From assembly GCF_009696175.1 (NCBI RefSeq), contig NZ_VUMM01000001.1, forward strand, positions 1 through 64,000: a stretch of 64,000 nucleotides of DNA, written 5' to 3'. A program made the translations under genes and the position numbers. A model generated the notes under the pieces. The model saw only the letters and a program-made list of their open reading frames with translations, did no database searches and had not been told where the DNA came from. Numbering within the stretch: the first letter of the stretch is position 1; the number at the start of each line of letters is the position of its first letter. This stretch comes from Floccifex porci. Lineage in GTDB: Bacteria; Bacillota_I; Bacilli_A; Erysipelotrichales; Erysipelotrichaceae. Shown piece after piece: positions 35,299-44,463 of this stretch.

Positions 35299-36423
35299 AT
35301 GGATAAACAAAATGCGATTGAAGTAAAAGATATGTCTAAAAGCTTTAAGATTCAACATGATACCGCAAAAGGTTTAAAAGAAAAACTGTTGTTTTGGAAT
35401 AGAGGTACTGTTGAATATCATGAAGTTTTAAAACATATTAGCTTAAATATAAAAAAAGGAGAAACGGTGGCTTTGATTGGTACCAATGGCTCTGGTAAAT
35501 CTACTTTATTAAAATTAATGACAAAGATTTATTATCCTACTTCTGGTACGTTAGAAACAAATGGTAAATTAACTTCTTTATTAGAATTGGGAGCTGGGTT
35601 TCATACCGAATTTACGGGAAGAGAAAATATTTATTTTAATGCATCGATTTTTGGTCTGACACGGGCAGATATTGATAAAAGAATCGATGAAATTATTGAA
35701 TTTTCTGAATTAGGAGATTTTATCAATTCACCAGTTCGTACTTACTCTTCTGGTATGTTCATGCGTTTGGCCTTTTCAGTTGCGATTAATGTAGACGCGG
35801 ATATTCTTTTAATTGATGAAATCTTAGCTGTTGGGGATCAACATTTTCAGGATAAATGTTATGCGAAATTAGAAGAATTAAAAAAAGAAGGAAAAACCAT
35901 TGTCATTGTTACTCATTCTTTAGATGTTGTAAAAGAAATGTGTACACGAGCTATTTGGATTTATAATGGAGAATTAAAAATGGATGGAGAACCATCTTTA
36001 GTTGTAGATGCTTATTTAAAACAAATTGCTGAAGATCATAAAAATAAATCAAAGAAAGTCTCAAAAGATATTGAATTAAAAGCAGATTTATTTATTGATG
36101 AACCAGATCAATATGAAGTTGTGGATTCTACACAGGATTCTTTATTGTTAAGAGGATGGTGTGTAACCAATGACGATGAAAGTGTATTAAAAGTTTCATT
36201 AGATGGTAAAGAAGTGGAAGAAATTGAAAGACATCCTAGAGGTGATGTTTATGCAGTCTATTATGAAATGTATGATGGAATGTTAAATGCAGATATTTTA
36301 GGATGGAAGAAAAATGTAATGATGTCAAATTTAGAAAAAGGTATACATAAAGTTGTTGTTTCTTGCTGGTGTGAAGATGGTCGATGTTTGGCTTCTAAAG
36401 AACAGACATTTACAATTGAATAG
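35299..36423 (+). CDS. Wzt-type ABC transporter ATP-binding protein for polysaccharide export
   Basis: A 374-residue ATPase that powers export of a lipid-linked glycan with the permease encoded next. Residues 1-240 are the nucleotide-binding domain: Walker A IGTNGSGKSTLLK, LLELGAGFHTEFTGRENIYF (typical of TagH/Wzt), signature YSSGMFMRLAFSVAI, Walker B ILLIDEILAVGD and H-loop VTHSLDVV. Residues about 265-374 are an extra beta-rich domain (SLLLRGWCVTNDDES, VSLDGKEVEEIERHPRGDV). It resembles the N-terminal domains of the glycosyltransferase at 37272 and may bind glycan. The ATG at 35299 has GAGGT; upstream in-frame starts do not. Confidence 0.93.
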   Translation: MDKQNAIEVKDMSKSFKIQHDTAKGLKEKLLFWNRGTVEYHEVLKHISLNIKKGETVALIGTNGSGKSTLLKLMTKIYYPTSGTLETNGKLTSLLELGAGFHTEFTGRENIYFNASIFGLTRADIDKRIDEIIEFSELGDFINSPVRTYSSGMFMRLAFSVAINVDADILLIDEILAVGDQHFQDKCYAKLEELKKEGKTIVIVTHSLDVVKEMCTRAIWIYNGELKMDGEPSLVVDAYLKQIAEDHKNKSKKVSKDIELKADLFIDEPDQYEVVDSTQDSLLLRGWCVTNDDESVLKVSLDGKEVEEIERHPRGDVYAVYYEMYDGMLNADILGWKKNVMMSNLEKGIHKVVVSCWCEDGRCLASKEQTFTIE

Positions 36424-36435
36424 TGGGGTGAAAAG

Positions 36436-37221
36436 ATGAATGTTTTCAGTGATATATATAAATATCGTGAATTATTAAAAACGAATATTAAAAAAGATAT
36501 ACGTGGAAAATATAAAGGATCTTTTCTAGGAATTTTATGGTCTTTTTTGACACCACTATTACAAGTATTAGTTTATTGGATTGTATTTCCTTATTTATTA
36601 GGAAGAGCTGGTACAGAAGATAATTATTTATGTTACTTAGTGACTGGAATTATTCCTTGGACATTTTTTACCAGTGCAGTCACTTTAGGAACAATTTGTA
36701 TTAAAAATAATAAAGGTATCATAAAAAAAGTATATTTTCCTAGATCAATTTTACCAATTTCGGTTTGTTTATCTACATTGGTCAACTTCTTTATTTCTTG
36801 TACAATTGTTTTAATATTTTGTATTGGAACAGGAGCAGGAATTTCTTATCATTTAATATTATTACCAATTATAGCTTTTACACAATTGATTTTGACATTG
36901 GGTATTGTGTTTATTTTATCGGCTATTAATGTTTATGTACAGGATATTGAGTTTGCGGTTCAATTTATTATTAATATGGGATTCTATGCAACACCAATTT
37001 TGTATAGTATGTCATTACTTCCAGAAGGAAATATTTTAACAACATTGATATCTCTAAATCCAATTACTGTACTAGTCAATGCATATCGTGATATTTTCTT
37101 GTATCATGCTTGGCCAGATCCAATGGGATTATTATATGTTCTTGTATTATCATTTGTTGTTTTAATTATAGGTTATTTGATTTTTGGAAAACTAGAAAAA
37201 GGTTTTGCGGAACAATTTTAA
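36436..37221 (+). CDS. Wzm/TagG-type ABC transporter permease
   Basis: A 261-residue ABC-2 membrane protein with six predicted helices. It opens with the cytoplasmic amphipathic segment YRELLKTNIKKDIRGKYKGS, followed by FLGILWSFLTPLLQVLVYWI, as in TagG/RgpC/Wzm exporters. The C-terminal helices include NMGFYATPILYSMSLLPEG and LNPITVLVNAYRDIFLY. It forms the membrane channel for the ATPase 12 bp upstream and probably moves an undecaprenyl-linked rhamnan-type chain across the membrane. A terminator follows. Confidence 0.93.
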   Translation: MNVFSDIYKYRELLKTNIKKDIRGKYKGSFLGILWSFLTPLLQVLVYWIVFPYLLGRAGTEDNYLCYLVTGIIPWTFFTSAVTLGTICIKNNKGIIKKVYFPRSILPISVCLSTLVNFFISCTIVLIFCIGTGAGISYHLILLPIIAFTQLILTLGIVFILSAINVYVQDIEFAVQFIINMGFYATPILYSMSLLPEGNILTTLISLNPITVLVNAYRDIFLYHAWPDPMGLLYVLVLSFVVLIIGYLIFGKLEKGFAEQF

Positions 37222-37251
37222 TCATTTTCATAATGTGAAAATGGTTTTTTT
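37222..37251 (+). terminator. Terminator after the export permease
   Basis: 8-bp stem CATTTTCA/TGAAAATG, TAATG loop, seven T. The next gene begins only 20 bp beyond, so readthrough is likely to matter. Confidence 0.8.
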
Positions 37252-37271
37252 GTGAAAAGAAAGGAACAATA

Positions 37272-39716
37272 ATGCGTAAATATATTGATTATATAAAGTA
37301 TAAGTATACAGAAAACGAAAAATATTTTTGTATCAATGGATGGTGTTTAGATAAAGATAATAAAATAGAATATAAAGTGGAAATCAATGGAAAAGAAATA
37401 AGTACAGATGTCGTTCCGTTTAATCGAAATGATGTATTAAAAAAATTTGAAATTCAAAATGAGAAATGTCTACCTGGATTTGCGATTCGAGTTGATTTAG
37501 AAGAAGAACTGAATCACTTTAAATTAACGGGATATTCTTCTGAAGAAAGTGTTGTGATTTTAGATTATAATAGAAAAAAATTATCACAAATAAAGGATCA
37601 GGATGAATTTGATTATGAAATTGAAGCATTTGATATAAAAGATAAAAAGTTTACTGTAATAGGATGGGCAAAATCAAATTGTAAAAAAGAAGTAGAATAT
37701 AAAATTGTGGATTCAAAAGGAAATGAAGTACCAATTGAATTATTTAGAGTAGTCTGTCAGAAACAAGTTTTATATAAAATGTTGTCAGAAAATCAAATTA
37801 ATTCAGGTTTTGTAATTCATTTTAAAGGTGATGTCAATGATAAGTACAAATTAATTATAAAAGGAAAAGAAGAAAAAATCATTGATTTAAATTCTGTAAA
37901 CAATATTTTTAGAAGAATTATTCAAAATAGTCATAAGATTACTCCAACTTTAATAAAACAATCATTTTCTTACGTTAGAAAAAATGGAATTAAACAATTT
38001 ATAAAACGTCTAAAATTTAATGTACCTGATCAAATCATTTATCATGATTGGTTTATGAAACATCAAGTCACAAAAGAACAATTAGAGATTCAAAAACAAA
38101 AACATTTTGATTATCAGCCTCTAATCAGTATTATTGTCGCAACCTATAATACGAAAGAAGAACATTTTAAAGAAATGGTTAATTCTGTTTTAAATCAATC
38201 CTATTCTAACTGGGAATTATGCATAGCGGATGGGAGTACGGATAACCAGGTACAAGATGTTTATTTAAAAGAGTATTCTAATGATACAAGAATTTTATAT
38301 AAGAAATTAAATGAAAATTTAGGAATTTCAGGAAATATGAATGCTGCTTTAGAAATGACAAAAGGAGACTATGTTGGTTTATTTGATCATGATGATTTAT
38401 TAACACCGGATGCATTATTTGAAGTAGTGAATGCATTACAGAATAAAAAATATGGATTTATATATACGGATGAGGATAAAATATTAGATCAGACAAAGAA
38501 ATATGATAATCCGAATTTTAAACCCGATATAAATATAGATTATTTGAGAAATGTGAATTATATTTGCCATTTCCTTGTCGTGAATAAAGAATTAATAAAT
38601 AAAACAGGAAACTTTAATTCAGATTTTGATGGAGCACAGGACTATGATTTTGTATTAAGGCTATATGAAAATTGTGATGAAGATAATATTTATCATATTC
38701 CTAAAATTTTATATCATTGGCGTATGCATGCTCAATCTACAGCAGAAAATCCAGAAAGTAAATTATATGCCTTTGAAGCTGGAAAAAGAGCTATACAATC
38801 GCATTTGGACCGTATAGGATTAAAAGGTACTGTTTCGATGGGGAAATCTCTAGGATTATATAGAATTAAATATGAAGTAAAAGGAAATCCTATGATTTCT
38901 GTTATTATTCCTAGTTATGAACATGTTAAAGACTTAGATCGTTGTATTCAATCTATATTAAATAAAATAACTTACAAAAATTATGAAATCATTGTGATTG
39001 AAAACAATAGTAAAAAGAAAGAAACATTTGATTATTATCATAAAATTGAACAAAAATATAAGAATATTCATATTGTATACTGGAAAGATAAATTTAATTA
39101 TTCTGCCATTAATAACTTTGGTGTGAAATTTGCCAAAGGAGAATACTTTTTATTATTAAATAATGATACTGAAGTCATCAATGGAGATTGCTTTGATGAA
39201 ATGTTAAGCTATTGCCAAAGAGAAGATGTTGGAGCAGTAGGAACTTTATTATTCTATCCAGATAATACCATTCAACATGCTGGTGTAATTATTGGAAAAG
39301 GTGGAATCGCAGGTCATGCCTTTATTGGAAGTCAAAAGGATGATTTAGGTTACTTTGGACGAATTGTTTGTACACAAGAATTAAGTGCGGTTACAGCTGC
39401 TTGTATGATGGTAAAAAAAGAAGTATATGAACAAGTAAATGGTTTTAATGAAGAATTAGAAGTAGCCTTTAATGATGTGGATTTCTGCATGAAAATAAGA
39501 AAAGCAGGATATCATATTGTATATAATCCTAACGCAAAACTATATCATTTTGAATCTAAGTCTAGAGGTTTAGAAAATACAGCAGAAAAAGTAAATCGAT
39601 TTAACAATGAAATCAAAACATTTGAAAAGAATTGGCCTGAAATTTTAGAAAAAGGGGATCCGTATTATAATATTAACTTGTCATTGAAGGATAATGATTA
39701 TATTGTAGAAGAATAA
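37272..39716 (+). CDS. Dual-domain GT2 glycosyltransferase with two N-terminal beta-domains
   Basis: An 814-residue enzyme. Residues 1-100 and about 115-205 look like two copies of a beta-sandwich (KYFCINGWCLDKDNKIEYKV; KKFTVIGWAKSNCKKEVEYK) related to the C-terminal domain of the Wzt-like ATPase. The first GT2 domain begins near residue 285 (PLISIIVATYNTKEEHF, WELCIADGSTD, LFDHDDLLTP, YTDEDKI, FDGAQDYDFVLRLYE). The second begins near residue 543 (MISVIIPSYEHVKDL, LLLNNDTEVING, TAACMMVKKEVYEQVNGF, FNDVDFCMKIRKAGY). Both keep acidic metal sites, so the enzyme is probably bifunctional, as in rhamnan polymerases such as RgpF/GacG-type proteins. Confidence 0.88.
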   Translation: MRKYIDYIKYKYTENEKYFCINGWCLDKDNKIEYKVEINGKEISTDVVPFNRNDVLKKFEIQNEKCLPGFAIRVDLEEELNHFKLTGYSSEESVVILDYNRKKLSQIKDQDEFDYEIEAFDIKDKKFTVIGWAKSNCKKEVEYKIVDSKGNEVPIELFRVVCQKQVLYKMLSENQINSGFVIHFKGDVNDKYKLIIKGKEEKIIDLNSVNNIFRRIIQNSHKITPTLIKQSFSYVRKNGIKQFIKRLKFNVPDQIIYHDWFMKHQVTKEQLEIQKQKHFDYQPLISIIVATYNTKEEHFKEMVNSVLNQSYSNWELCIADGSTDNQVQDVYLKEYSNDTRILYKKLNENLGISGNMNAALEMTKGDYVGLFDHDDLLTPDALFEVVNALQNKKYGFIYTDEDKILDQTKKYDNPNFKPDINIDYLRNVNYICHFLVVNKELINKTGNFNSDFDGAQDYDFVLRLYENCDEDNIYHIPKILYHWRMHAQSTAENPESKLYAFEAGKRAIQSHLDRIGLKGTVSMGKSLGLYRIKYEVKGNPMISVIIPSYEHVKDLDRCIQSILNKITYKNYEIIVIENNSKKKETFDYYHKIEQKYKNIHIVYWKDKFNYSAINNFGVKFAKGEYFLLLNNDTEVINGDCFDEMLSYCQREDVGAVGTLLFYPDNTIQHAGVIIGKGGIAGHAFIGSQKDDLGYFGRIVCTQELSAVTAACMMVKKEVYEQVNGFNEELEVAFNDVDFCMKIRKAGYHIVYNPNAKLYHFESKSRGLENTAEKVNRFNNEIKTFEKNWPEILEKGDPYYNINLSLKDNDYIVEE

Positions 39717-39789
39717 ATTTTAAAGGATAAAGACTATACTTTACAAGAATAAATGGATTATTGAAAAGTATAATCTAATTCAAAATTTG

Positions 39790-39840
39790 AAAAGATGTAT
39801 ATAATCTTGACAATCAAGATTTATTGATACGTCTTTTTTT
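39790..39840 (+). terminator. Terminator after the dual GT2 gene
   Basis: A long imperfect hairpin: AAAAGATGTAT pairs with ATACGTCTTTT and TCTTG with CAAGA around an ACAAT loop, followed by T. Confidence 0.75.
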
Positions 39841-39884
39841 GCATTTACACTAATAATTCTTTATAATATTGTGAGGGACGAGGA

Positions 39885-40577
39885 ATGAAAATGAAGACTC
39901 TTATTGTAATACCTGCTTATAATGAAGCATTAAATATTGTTAAAACTGTGGATGATATAAAACAAAATGCACCTGAAGTAGATTATGTTGTTGTAAATGA
40001 TGGTTCTAAAGATAATACGTTAGAAGTATTAAAAGAACATCATTTTAACTATATTGATGGTTTCTGTAACTTAGGATTGTTTGGTGCTGTTCAAACCGGA
40101 TTTAAGTTGGCATTATTAAATGACTATGATATTGTGATTCAATTTGATGGGGATGGACAACATTCTGCTAAATATATTCAACCATTAATTGATGAAATTA
40201 AAAATGGAAATGATATTGTGATTGGATCTCGTTTTGTAACCGAAAAGAAGCCTGTTACAGCTCGTATGTTAGGATCACGATTGATTGCCTTTTCAATTCG
40301 ATTAATGACAGGAAAAAAGATTGCCGATCCAACTAGTGGTTTTAGAGCTTATAACAGAGCCTGCATTAAAGATTATGCAAATGATATGAACAATCCACCA
40401 GAACCAGATACTTTGGTTTATATGCTGAGAAAGAAACGTAAAATAAAAGAAGTACAAGTTCAAATGAGTGAAAGAGAATTTGGAGAATCGTATTTAAATT
40501 TAATGAATACAATAAAATATATGAGTCGTATGATGGTATCTATATTTTTAATTCAGCCATTTAGAAAGGTGAAATAG
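39885..40577 (+). CDS. GtrB/GacI-like polyprenyl-phosphate glycosyltransferase (GT2)
   Basis: A 230-residue GT2 protein of the dolichyl-phosphate-mannose synthase type: TLIVIPAYNEALNIVKTVDDI, VVVNDGSKDNT, the metal site IQFDGDGQHSAKYI, VIGSRFVTEK and DPTSGFRAYNR. Such enzymes load one sugar on undecaprenyl phosphate for use outside the membrane. It has no C-terminal membrane helices; these are provided by the next gene, a DUF2304 protein. The order GT2, DUF2304, large membrane protein mirrors GacI-GacJ-GacL, which decorate the streptococcal rhamnan with GlcNAc. Ribosome site GAGGGA; a second ATG lies two codons in. Confidence 0.9.
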   Translation: MKMKTLIVIPAYNEALNIVKTVDDIKQNAPEVDYVVVNDGSKDNTLEVLKEHHFNYIDGFCNLGLFGAVQTGFKLALLNDYDIVIQFDGDGQHSAKYIQPLIDEIKNGNDIVIGSRFVTEKKPVTARMLGSRLIAFSIRLMTGKKIADPTSGFRAYNRACIKDYANDMNNPPEPDTLVYMLRKKRKIKEVQVQMSEREFGESYLNLMNTIKYMSRMMVSIFLIQPFRKVK

Positions 40578-40580
40578 TCT

Positions 40581-40931
40581 ATGAGTTTTAAATTACAATT
40601 GGTATTTATATTTGCTAGTTTAATTACTTTTCTATTTGTGATTAAAAAGATTCAAAAACATGGATTGAATATAGACGATGCGATTATTTGGATTTTATGG
40701 TCTATCGGGTTATTAATCATTAGTGTTTTTCCACAGATTCCTAGTTGGATTTCCAAAGAATTAGGCTTTATGTCTACAAGTAATTTTATTTTTTGTGTCT
40801 TTATTTTCTTTTTATATATTATGCTGTTTACACAAACAGCACAGATATCAAAATTAAAAGAAAAACAAAAAGAATTAATACAAAAATTGAGTATTAAAGA
40901 ATATGAAGAAAAGAAAGGAGAAAACGAATGA
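40581..40931 (+). CDS. DUF2304 small membrane protein (GacJ-like)
   Basis: A 116-residue protein with three predicted helices (residues 3-20, 37-56, 72-92) and a charged coiled-coil tail (ISKLKEKQKELIQKLSIKEYEE). This is the DUF2304 family, whose streptococcal member GacJ binds and stimulates the partner GT2 enzyme GacI. It starts 3 bp after the GT2 gene and overlaps the next gene by 4 bp, consistent with an obligate complex. Confidence 0.88.
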   Translation: MSFKLQLVFIFASLITFLFVIKKIQKHGLNIDDAIIWILWSIGLLIISVFPQIPSWISKELGFMSTSNFIFCVFIFFLYIMLFTQTAQISKLKEKQKELIQKLSIKEYEEKKGENE

Positions 40932-42904
40932 ACTGGTTATTAACAATCGTTTTCTACTTCTTTTTGTTTTTTCAGTATTATTTATCGGGTGATTTTATGT
41001 TATCTGTATTTAAATATGAGAAAACATTTGGGAAAATATTGTTTTCAGGCTTTCTTACAACTTTCTTAATCACTTTTCTTGTGGGATTTCCATGTCAATT
41101 ATTTTTTACTTCATTCATTACATATTTTATTATTCAATCCATTGTTTTTATTTTATTTGATGCGGTTTTATTATTTAAATATAAAGATAAAATAAAATCA
41201 TATATAAAAAATAAACAATATAAAAATATTGATATAAAAACATTCTTAAAAGAAAACTGGTTATGTATATTATTTGTTGTGTTGTTTACATCATTTTCAA
41301 TGGCAAATCAATTACCAATCTATCAAATGAATTATGATGATATGTACTACATTGGTAAAGTTGAAAATTTAAAAACAGCAGAACATCTAATGGATACGGA
41401 TTTTTTTAATGGAAAACTGTTAAGTGAAAATTCTATTAATGTAGCTCGTGTCATAAATACATATGAATTAAGCTATGCATATTTCTCTACAATATTTCAT
41501 ATTCCATCAACATTTTTTTGTAGAGTATCTATGGTTATTCATAATTACCTTCTATTTTGTGTTGTGTATAAAGAAATTGCAAAAAACATACTGGATAAAA
41601 ATATTGCACAGTTCTCACTCCTACCATTCTTTATTTTTTTAATTCCTTTTGGTTTTTTACAAAGTGGTCTTCCTTTATGGCTAAGAGTTAATTGCTACGA
41701 TCTATGGCAATTTCAAACAGCAATGTTTTATGGTGGTTCTATAGTTAGAGTTATGTCAATACCTATTTTATATATTTTTTCAGAACCACTTTTATATAAG
41801 ATGGAATTTAAGAAATTATTTTATTTGTTTTTGATATCCATCTCTTTTATGTCTTTTTCAACAATTTATATACAAATTTTAGTCTTGTTTTTTCTTGTGA
41901 TTCTGTTTATTAAATTTTTTATTTTGTTAATAAATAACATAAAGAAAAAAAATATAGCTAAGATAATTCTATACTCTTTATGTTTGATTTCTTATATTGT
42001 TTTACTTATTTCAACAAAGTACTTGGACCATCTTAGTTTAATTAAAACTGATTCATTTGTTTATGCATATGAATCATTTATACCTTATTTAACTATTTGG
42101 TATGATCATGATATTATTTTAAATCTTGGGATAATAATTGTCTTAATAGGATTATGTATAACAAGTGAATGGCAGCATAAGATAGTATATTTTATAACTT
42201 TAGGATTATTTTTATTTATCTATAATGGTTATTTTATAGAAATATTAGTGATAACATCATTTAATTTCTTTTTTGTTATTTTAAGAACAATAGCATCAAT
42301 CCAGTTTATTATTTTATTTTTATGTGGATGTACTTTTTTATCGGTTTTGAAAAAAATAAAATTTAAAAAAATATTTATAAATGTATTTAGTATAATATCA
42401 ATCTCGTTAGTTTTGCTATTTTTTTATTTAAGTCAAAATATATTTCTAAATTATGTTTACCTTGGGTCTGGAATTTCAGAAAGTGGTTGGAATTTCCATC
42501 GTTTATTAGATTTTAATACAAATATGACAGCTGATATTTTTGAAAGTGTAGGGCAATATTTTAATGAGTTAACTGATGATACATACAAATTATTTTCACC
42601 ATCTGTTTTTTATACGGATGGAATAATGGCTTATGATTATGGTTTTACACTCTCGTCTTCTAAAATTCAAATTCAAGACCGTGGAGGTTTTGATGTATTA
42701 AATGCAGATGAATTAGTATATTTGAATGATTTTTCATTGTATGGCCAAGGAGAATTGTCAGTTGTTAAATCTTTAATTGAAAAAGAGGATATTTCCTATA
42801 TATTGCTATTTAATGAGACATCAAAATCGTATTTTGAAGATAATCAAATTGTGCTGGAAAACACTAAAAATGAAAATCCATGGTTTTTAATAAAAATATA
42901 TTAA
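40928..42904 (+). CDS. Large polytopic membrane protein, probable GT-C glycosyltransferase (DUF6077-like)
   Basis: A 658-residue membrane protein with about 13 predicted helices. After helix three comes an outside loop with YQMNYDDMYYIGKVENLKTA, an acidic DD motif placed as the catalytic Asp residues of GT-C enzymes, and a C-terminal soluble part of about 140 residues. The layout fits GT-C transferases that take sugar from an undecaprenyl-phosphate donor on the outer face. Its place after GT2 and DUF2304 genes (4-bp overlap) supports the GacL-like role of attaching the side-chain sugar. Family naming is by recall; the role is inferred. Confidence 0.78.
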   Translation: MNWLLTIVFYFFLFFQYYLSGDFMLSVFKYEKTFGKILFSGFLTTFLITFLVGFPCQLFFTSFITYFIIQSIVFILFDAVLLFKYKDKIKSYIKNKQYKNIDIKTFLKENWLCILFVVLFTSFSMANQLPIYQMNYDDMYYIGKVENLKTAEHLMDTDFFNGKLLSENSINVARVINTYELSYAYFSTIFHIPSTFFCRVSMVIHNYLLFCVVYKEIAKNILDKNIAQFSLLPFFIFLIPFGFLQSGLPLWLRVNCYDLWQFQTAMFYGGSIVRVMSIPILYIFSEPLLYKMEFKKLFYLFLISISFMSFSTIYIQILVLFFLVILFIKFFILLINNIKKKNIAKIILYSLCLISYIVLLISTKYLDHLSLIKTDSFVYAYESFIPYLTIWYDHDIILNLGIIIVLIGLCITSEWQHKIVYFITLGLFLFIYNGYFIEILVITSFNFFFVILRTIASIQFIILFLCGCTFLSVLKKIKFKKIFINVFSIISISLVLLFFYLSQNIFLNYVYLGSGISESGWNFHRLLDFNTNMTADIFESVGQYFNELTDDTYKLFSPSVFYTDGIMAYDYGFTLSSSKIQIQDRGGFDVLNADELVYLNDFSLYGQGELSVVKSLIEKEDISYILLFNETSKSYFEDNQIVLENTKNENPWFLIKIY

Positions 42905-42919
42905 TGATAAGGTGATAAT

Positions 42920-43837
42920 ATGATTTCAATTATTATGTCAACATATAAAGAAGAGGAGACTCTTTTAAGAGAATCAATTGAATCAATTTTAAATCAAACT
43001 TTTAAAGATTTTGAATTTATTATTATTTTAGATTTTCCAGATAATAATTTACATAAAAGAATTATAGAAGAATATTCTAAAATAGATAATAGAATTCGAT
43101 TCTTTGTAAACGAGAAGAATTTAGGATTAACAGGTTCTTTAAATAGAGGGTTATCTTTAGCAAAAGGTGAGTATATTGCACGCATGGATGCAGATGATAT
43201 TTCGTTACCATATCGTTTAGAAAGACAATTGGAATATATAAAAAAGAATCAATATGATTTAATTGGTGGTATTACTCAAATGATTGATGAAGACGGGAAC
43301 AGTATTTATTCGATTCAAAAAGTTCCAACGGATTTTAATAAAATAAAGAAAGCATTACGATATGGTCAATGTATTGCTCATCCTACATGGTTAGGAAGAA
43401 AAGAAGTATTTGATTGCTTAAATGGATATAGAAATATTCCTTTATGTGAAGATTTTGATTTTACGTTAAGAGCTGTTTTAAATGGATTTAAAATCTCAAA
43501 TTTAAATGAGACAGTATTAAAATATAGAATGACAAAAAATAGTATTTCCAGAAATAACTTATTTGATCAGTATTTGTATATGAAATACATTACAAATGAA
43601 TATAGTAATGGGAATATTGCTTCTATTGAGAATGCAAAAGAATATGTCAAAAGTTATTTAAATAAAAAGAATTCAGAGAAATATTTAAAAGCAAATGTAA
43701 TATTTAATAAAATGTTACAGGAGATGACGGATAAGAAATTTATTGGTTTTATTAAAGATGGATTTAAATTATTATTTGCTTCTAGATATTATTTAGATAA
43801 GATTTATAGGTTTGCGATGTTGAGTTTGAATAGTTGA
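42920..43837 (+). CDS. Family 2 glycosyltransferase
   Basis: A 305-residue cytoplasmic GT2 enzyme: MISIIMSTYKEEETLLRESI, FEFIIILDFPDN, NEKNLGLTGSLNRGL, the metal motif ARMDADDISLPYRLERQ, and acceptor-side CEDFDFTLRAVLNGF. The C-terminal 90 residues are helical and basic. It is close to the WaaV/CpsI-like GT2 enzymes found in capsule loci. It follows the GT-C gene by 15 bp with an AAGGTGA ribosome site. The acceptor is unknown. Confidence 0.88.
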   Translation: MISIIMSTYKEEETLLRESIESILNQTFKDFEFIIILDFPDNNLHKRIIEEYSKIDNRIRFFVNEKNLGLTGSLNRGLSLAKGEYIARMDADDISLPYRLERQLEYIKKNQYDLIGGITQMIDEDGNSIYSIQKVPTDFNKIKKALRYGQCIAHPTWLGRKEVFDCLNGYRNIPLCEDFDFTLRAVLNGFKISNLNETVLKYRMTKNSISRNNLFDQYLYMKYITNEYSNGNIASIENAKEYVKSYLNKKNSEKYLKANVIFNKMLQEMTDKKFIGFIKDGFKLLFASRYYLDKIYRFAMLSLNS

Positions 43838-43864
43838 TAAATATTTGATTAAGGAAGTGTGTAA

Positions 43865-44156
43865 ATGAAAAAAATCATTAGGTTTTAATGTATTAATGAA
43901 TGGATTGAAAAATGTAACAAGTATAATATTTCCTTTGATAACTTTCCCATATGTATCGAAAGTACTAGAGGTGGATTATGTTGGAAAATATAATTTTTCT
44001 TATTCTGTAATCAGTTATTTTATTTTATTTGCAGCATTAGGAATTTCTACTTATGCAATTCGTGAAGGATCAAAACATAGAAATAATAAAGAAAAAATGT
44101 ACACTTTTTCAAATAAAATATATGATATGTATACAGTCATAGATGATTTTAATTGA
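43865..44156 (+). pseudogene. Broken Wzx-type flippase, N-terminal part with an A-tract frameshift
   Basis: The ATG at 43865 is followed by seven A (43868-43874) and soon meets TAA. With six A it would read MKKSLGFNVLMNGLKNVTSI and join the long frame seen from 43896 (FPLITFPYVSKVLEVDYVGK, FAALGISTYAIREGSKHRNN), the standard N-terminus of an oligosaccharide flippase. That frame in turn stops at 44156 after about 95 residues, where a flippase needs some 420-480. So the gene has both a homopolymer frameshift and a large C-terminal loss. An intact flippase follows at 44464. Confidence 0.8.
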
Positions 44157-44388
44157 TTTTAATGTTGAAAGAGAAGTAATTGAATATCTAACAGTATATC
44201 ATGTTTTGGTCGGTACTGTTTTTAGAACAAGTTTTAAAAAAGATTTTTCTTTAAATGAACTGAAAAGTATAAATATTTGGGTGGAAGAAAGATTTAGTAA
44301 ATGGTACAAAAATAAGTATATAAAACAGCAATTATCTTTATTTTGCAGAATTTATTTATTTTGTTTAAAGTTGCACTTGTATAAATAA
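44143..44388 (+). pseudogene. Fragment resembling a glycosyltransferase C-terminus
   Basis: An 81-codon frame without ribosome site that overlaps the end of the broken flippase. Its later half (LNELKSINIWVEERFSKWYK, QQLSLFCRIYLFCLK) is basic and aromatic like the tails of some capsule GT2 enzymes. Most likely it is the 3' end of a deleted gene joined to the flippase fragment. The family is uncertain. Confidence 0.4.
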
Positions 44389-44463
44389 TCTATTTAATGT
44401 TAAAAACATTTAATAGATTATTAAGATTATGATATATATGTTAATAGGTATAGCAGGAGGCTT

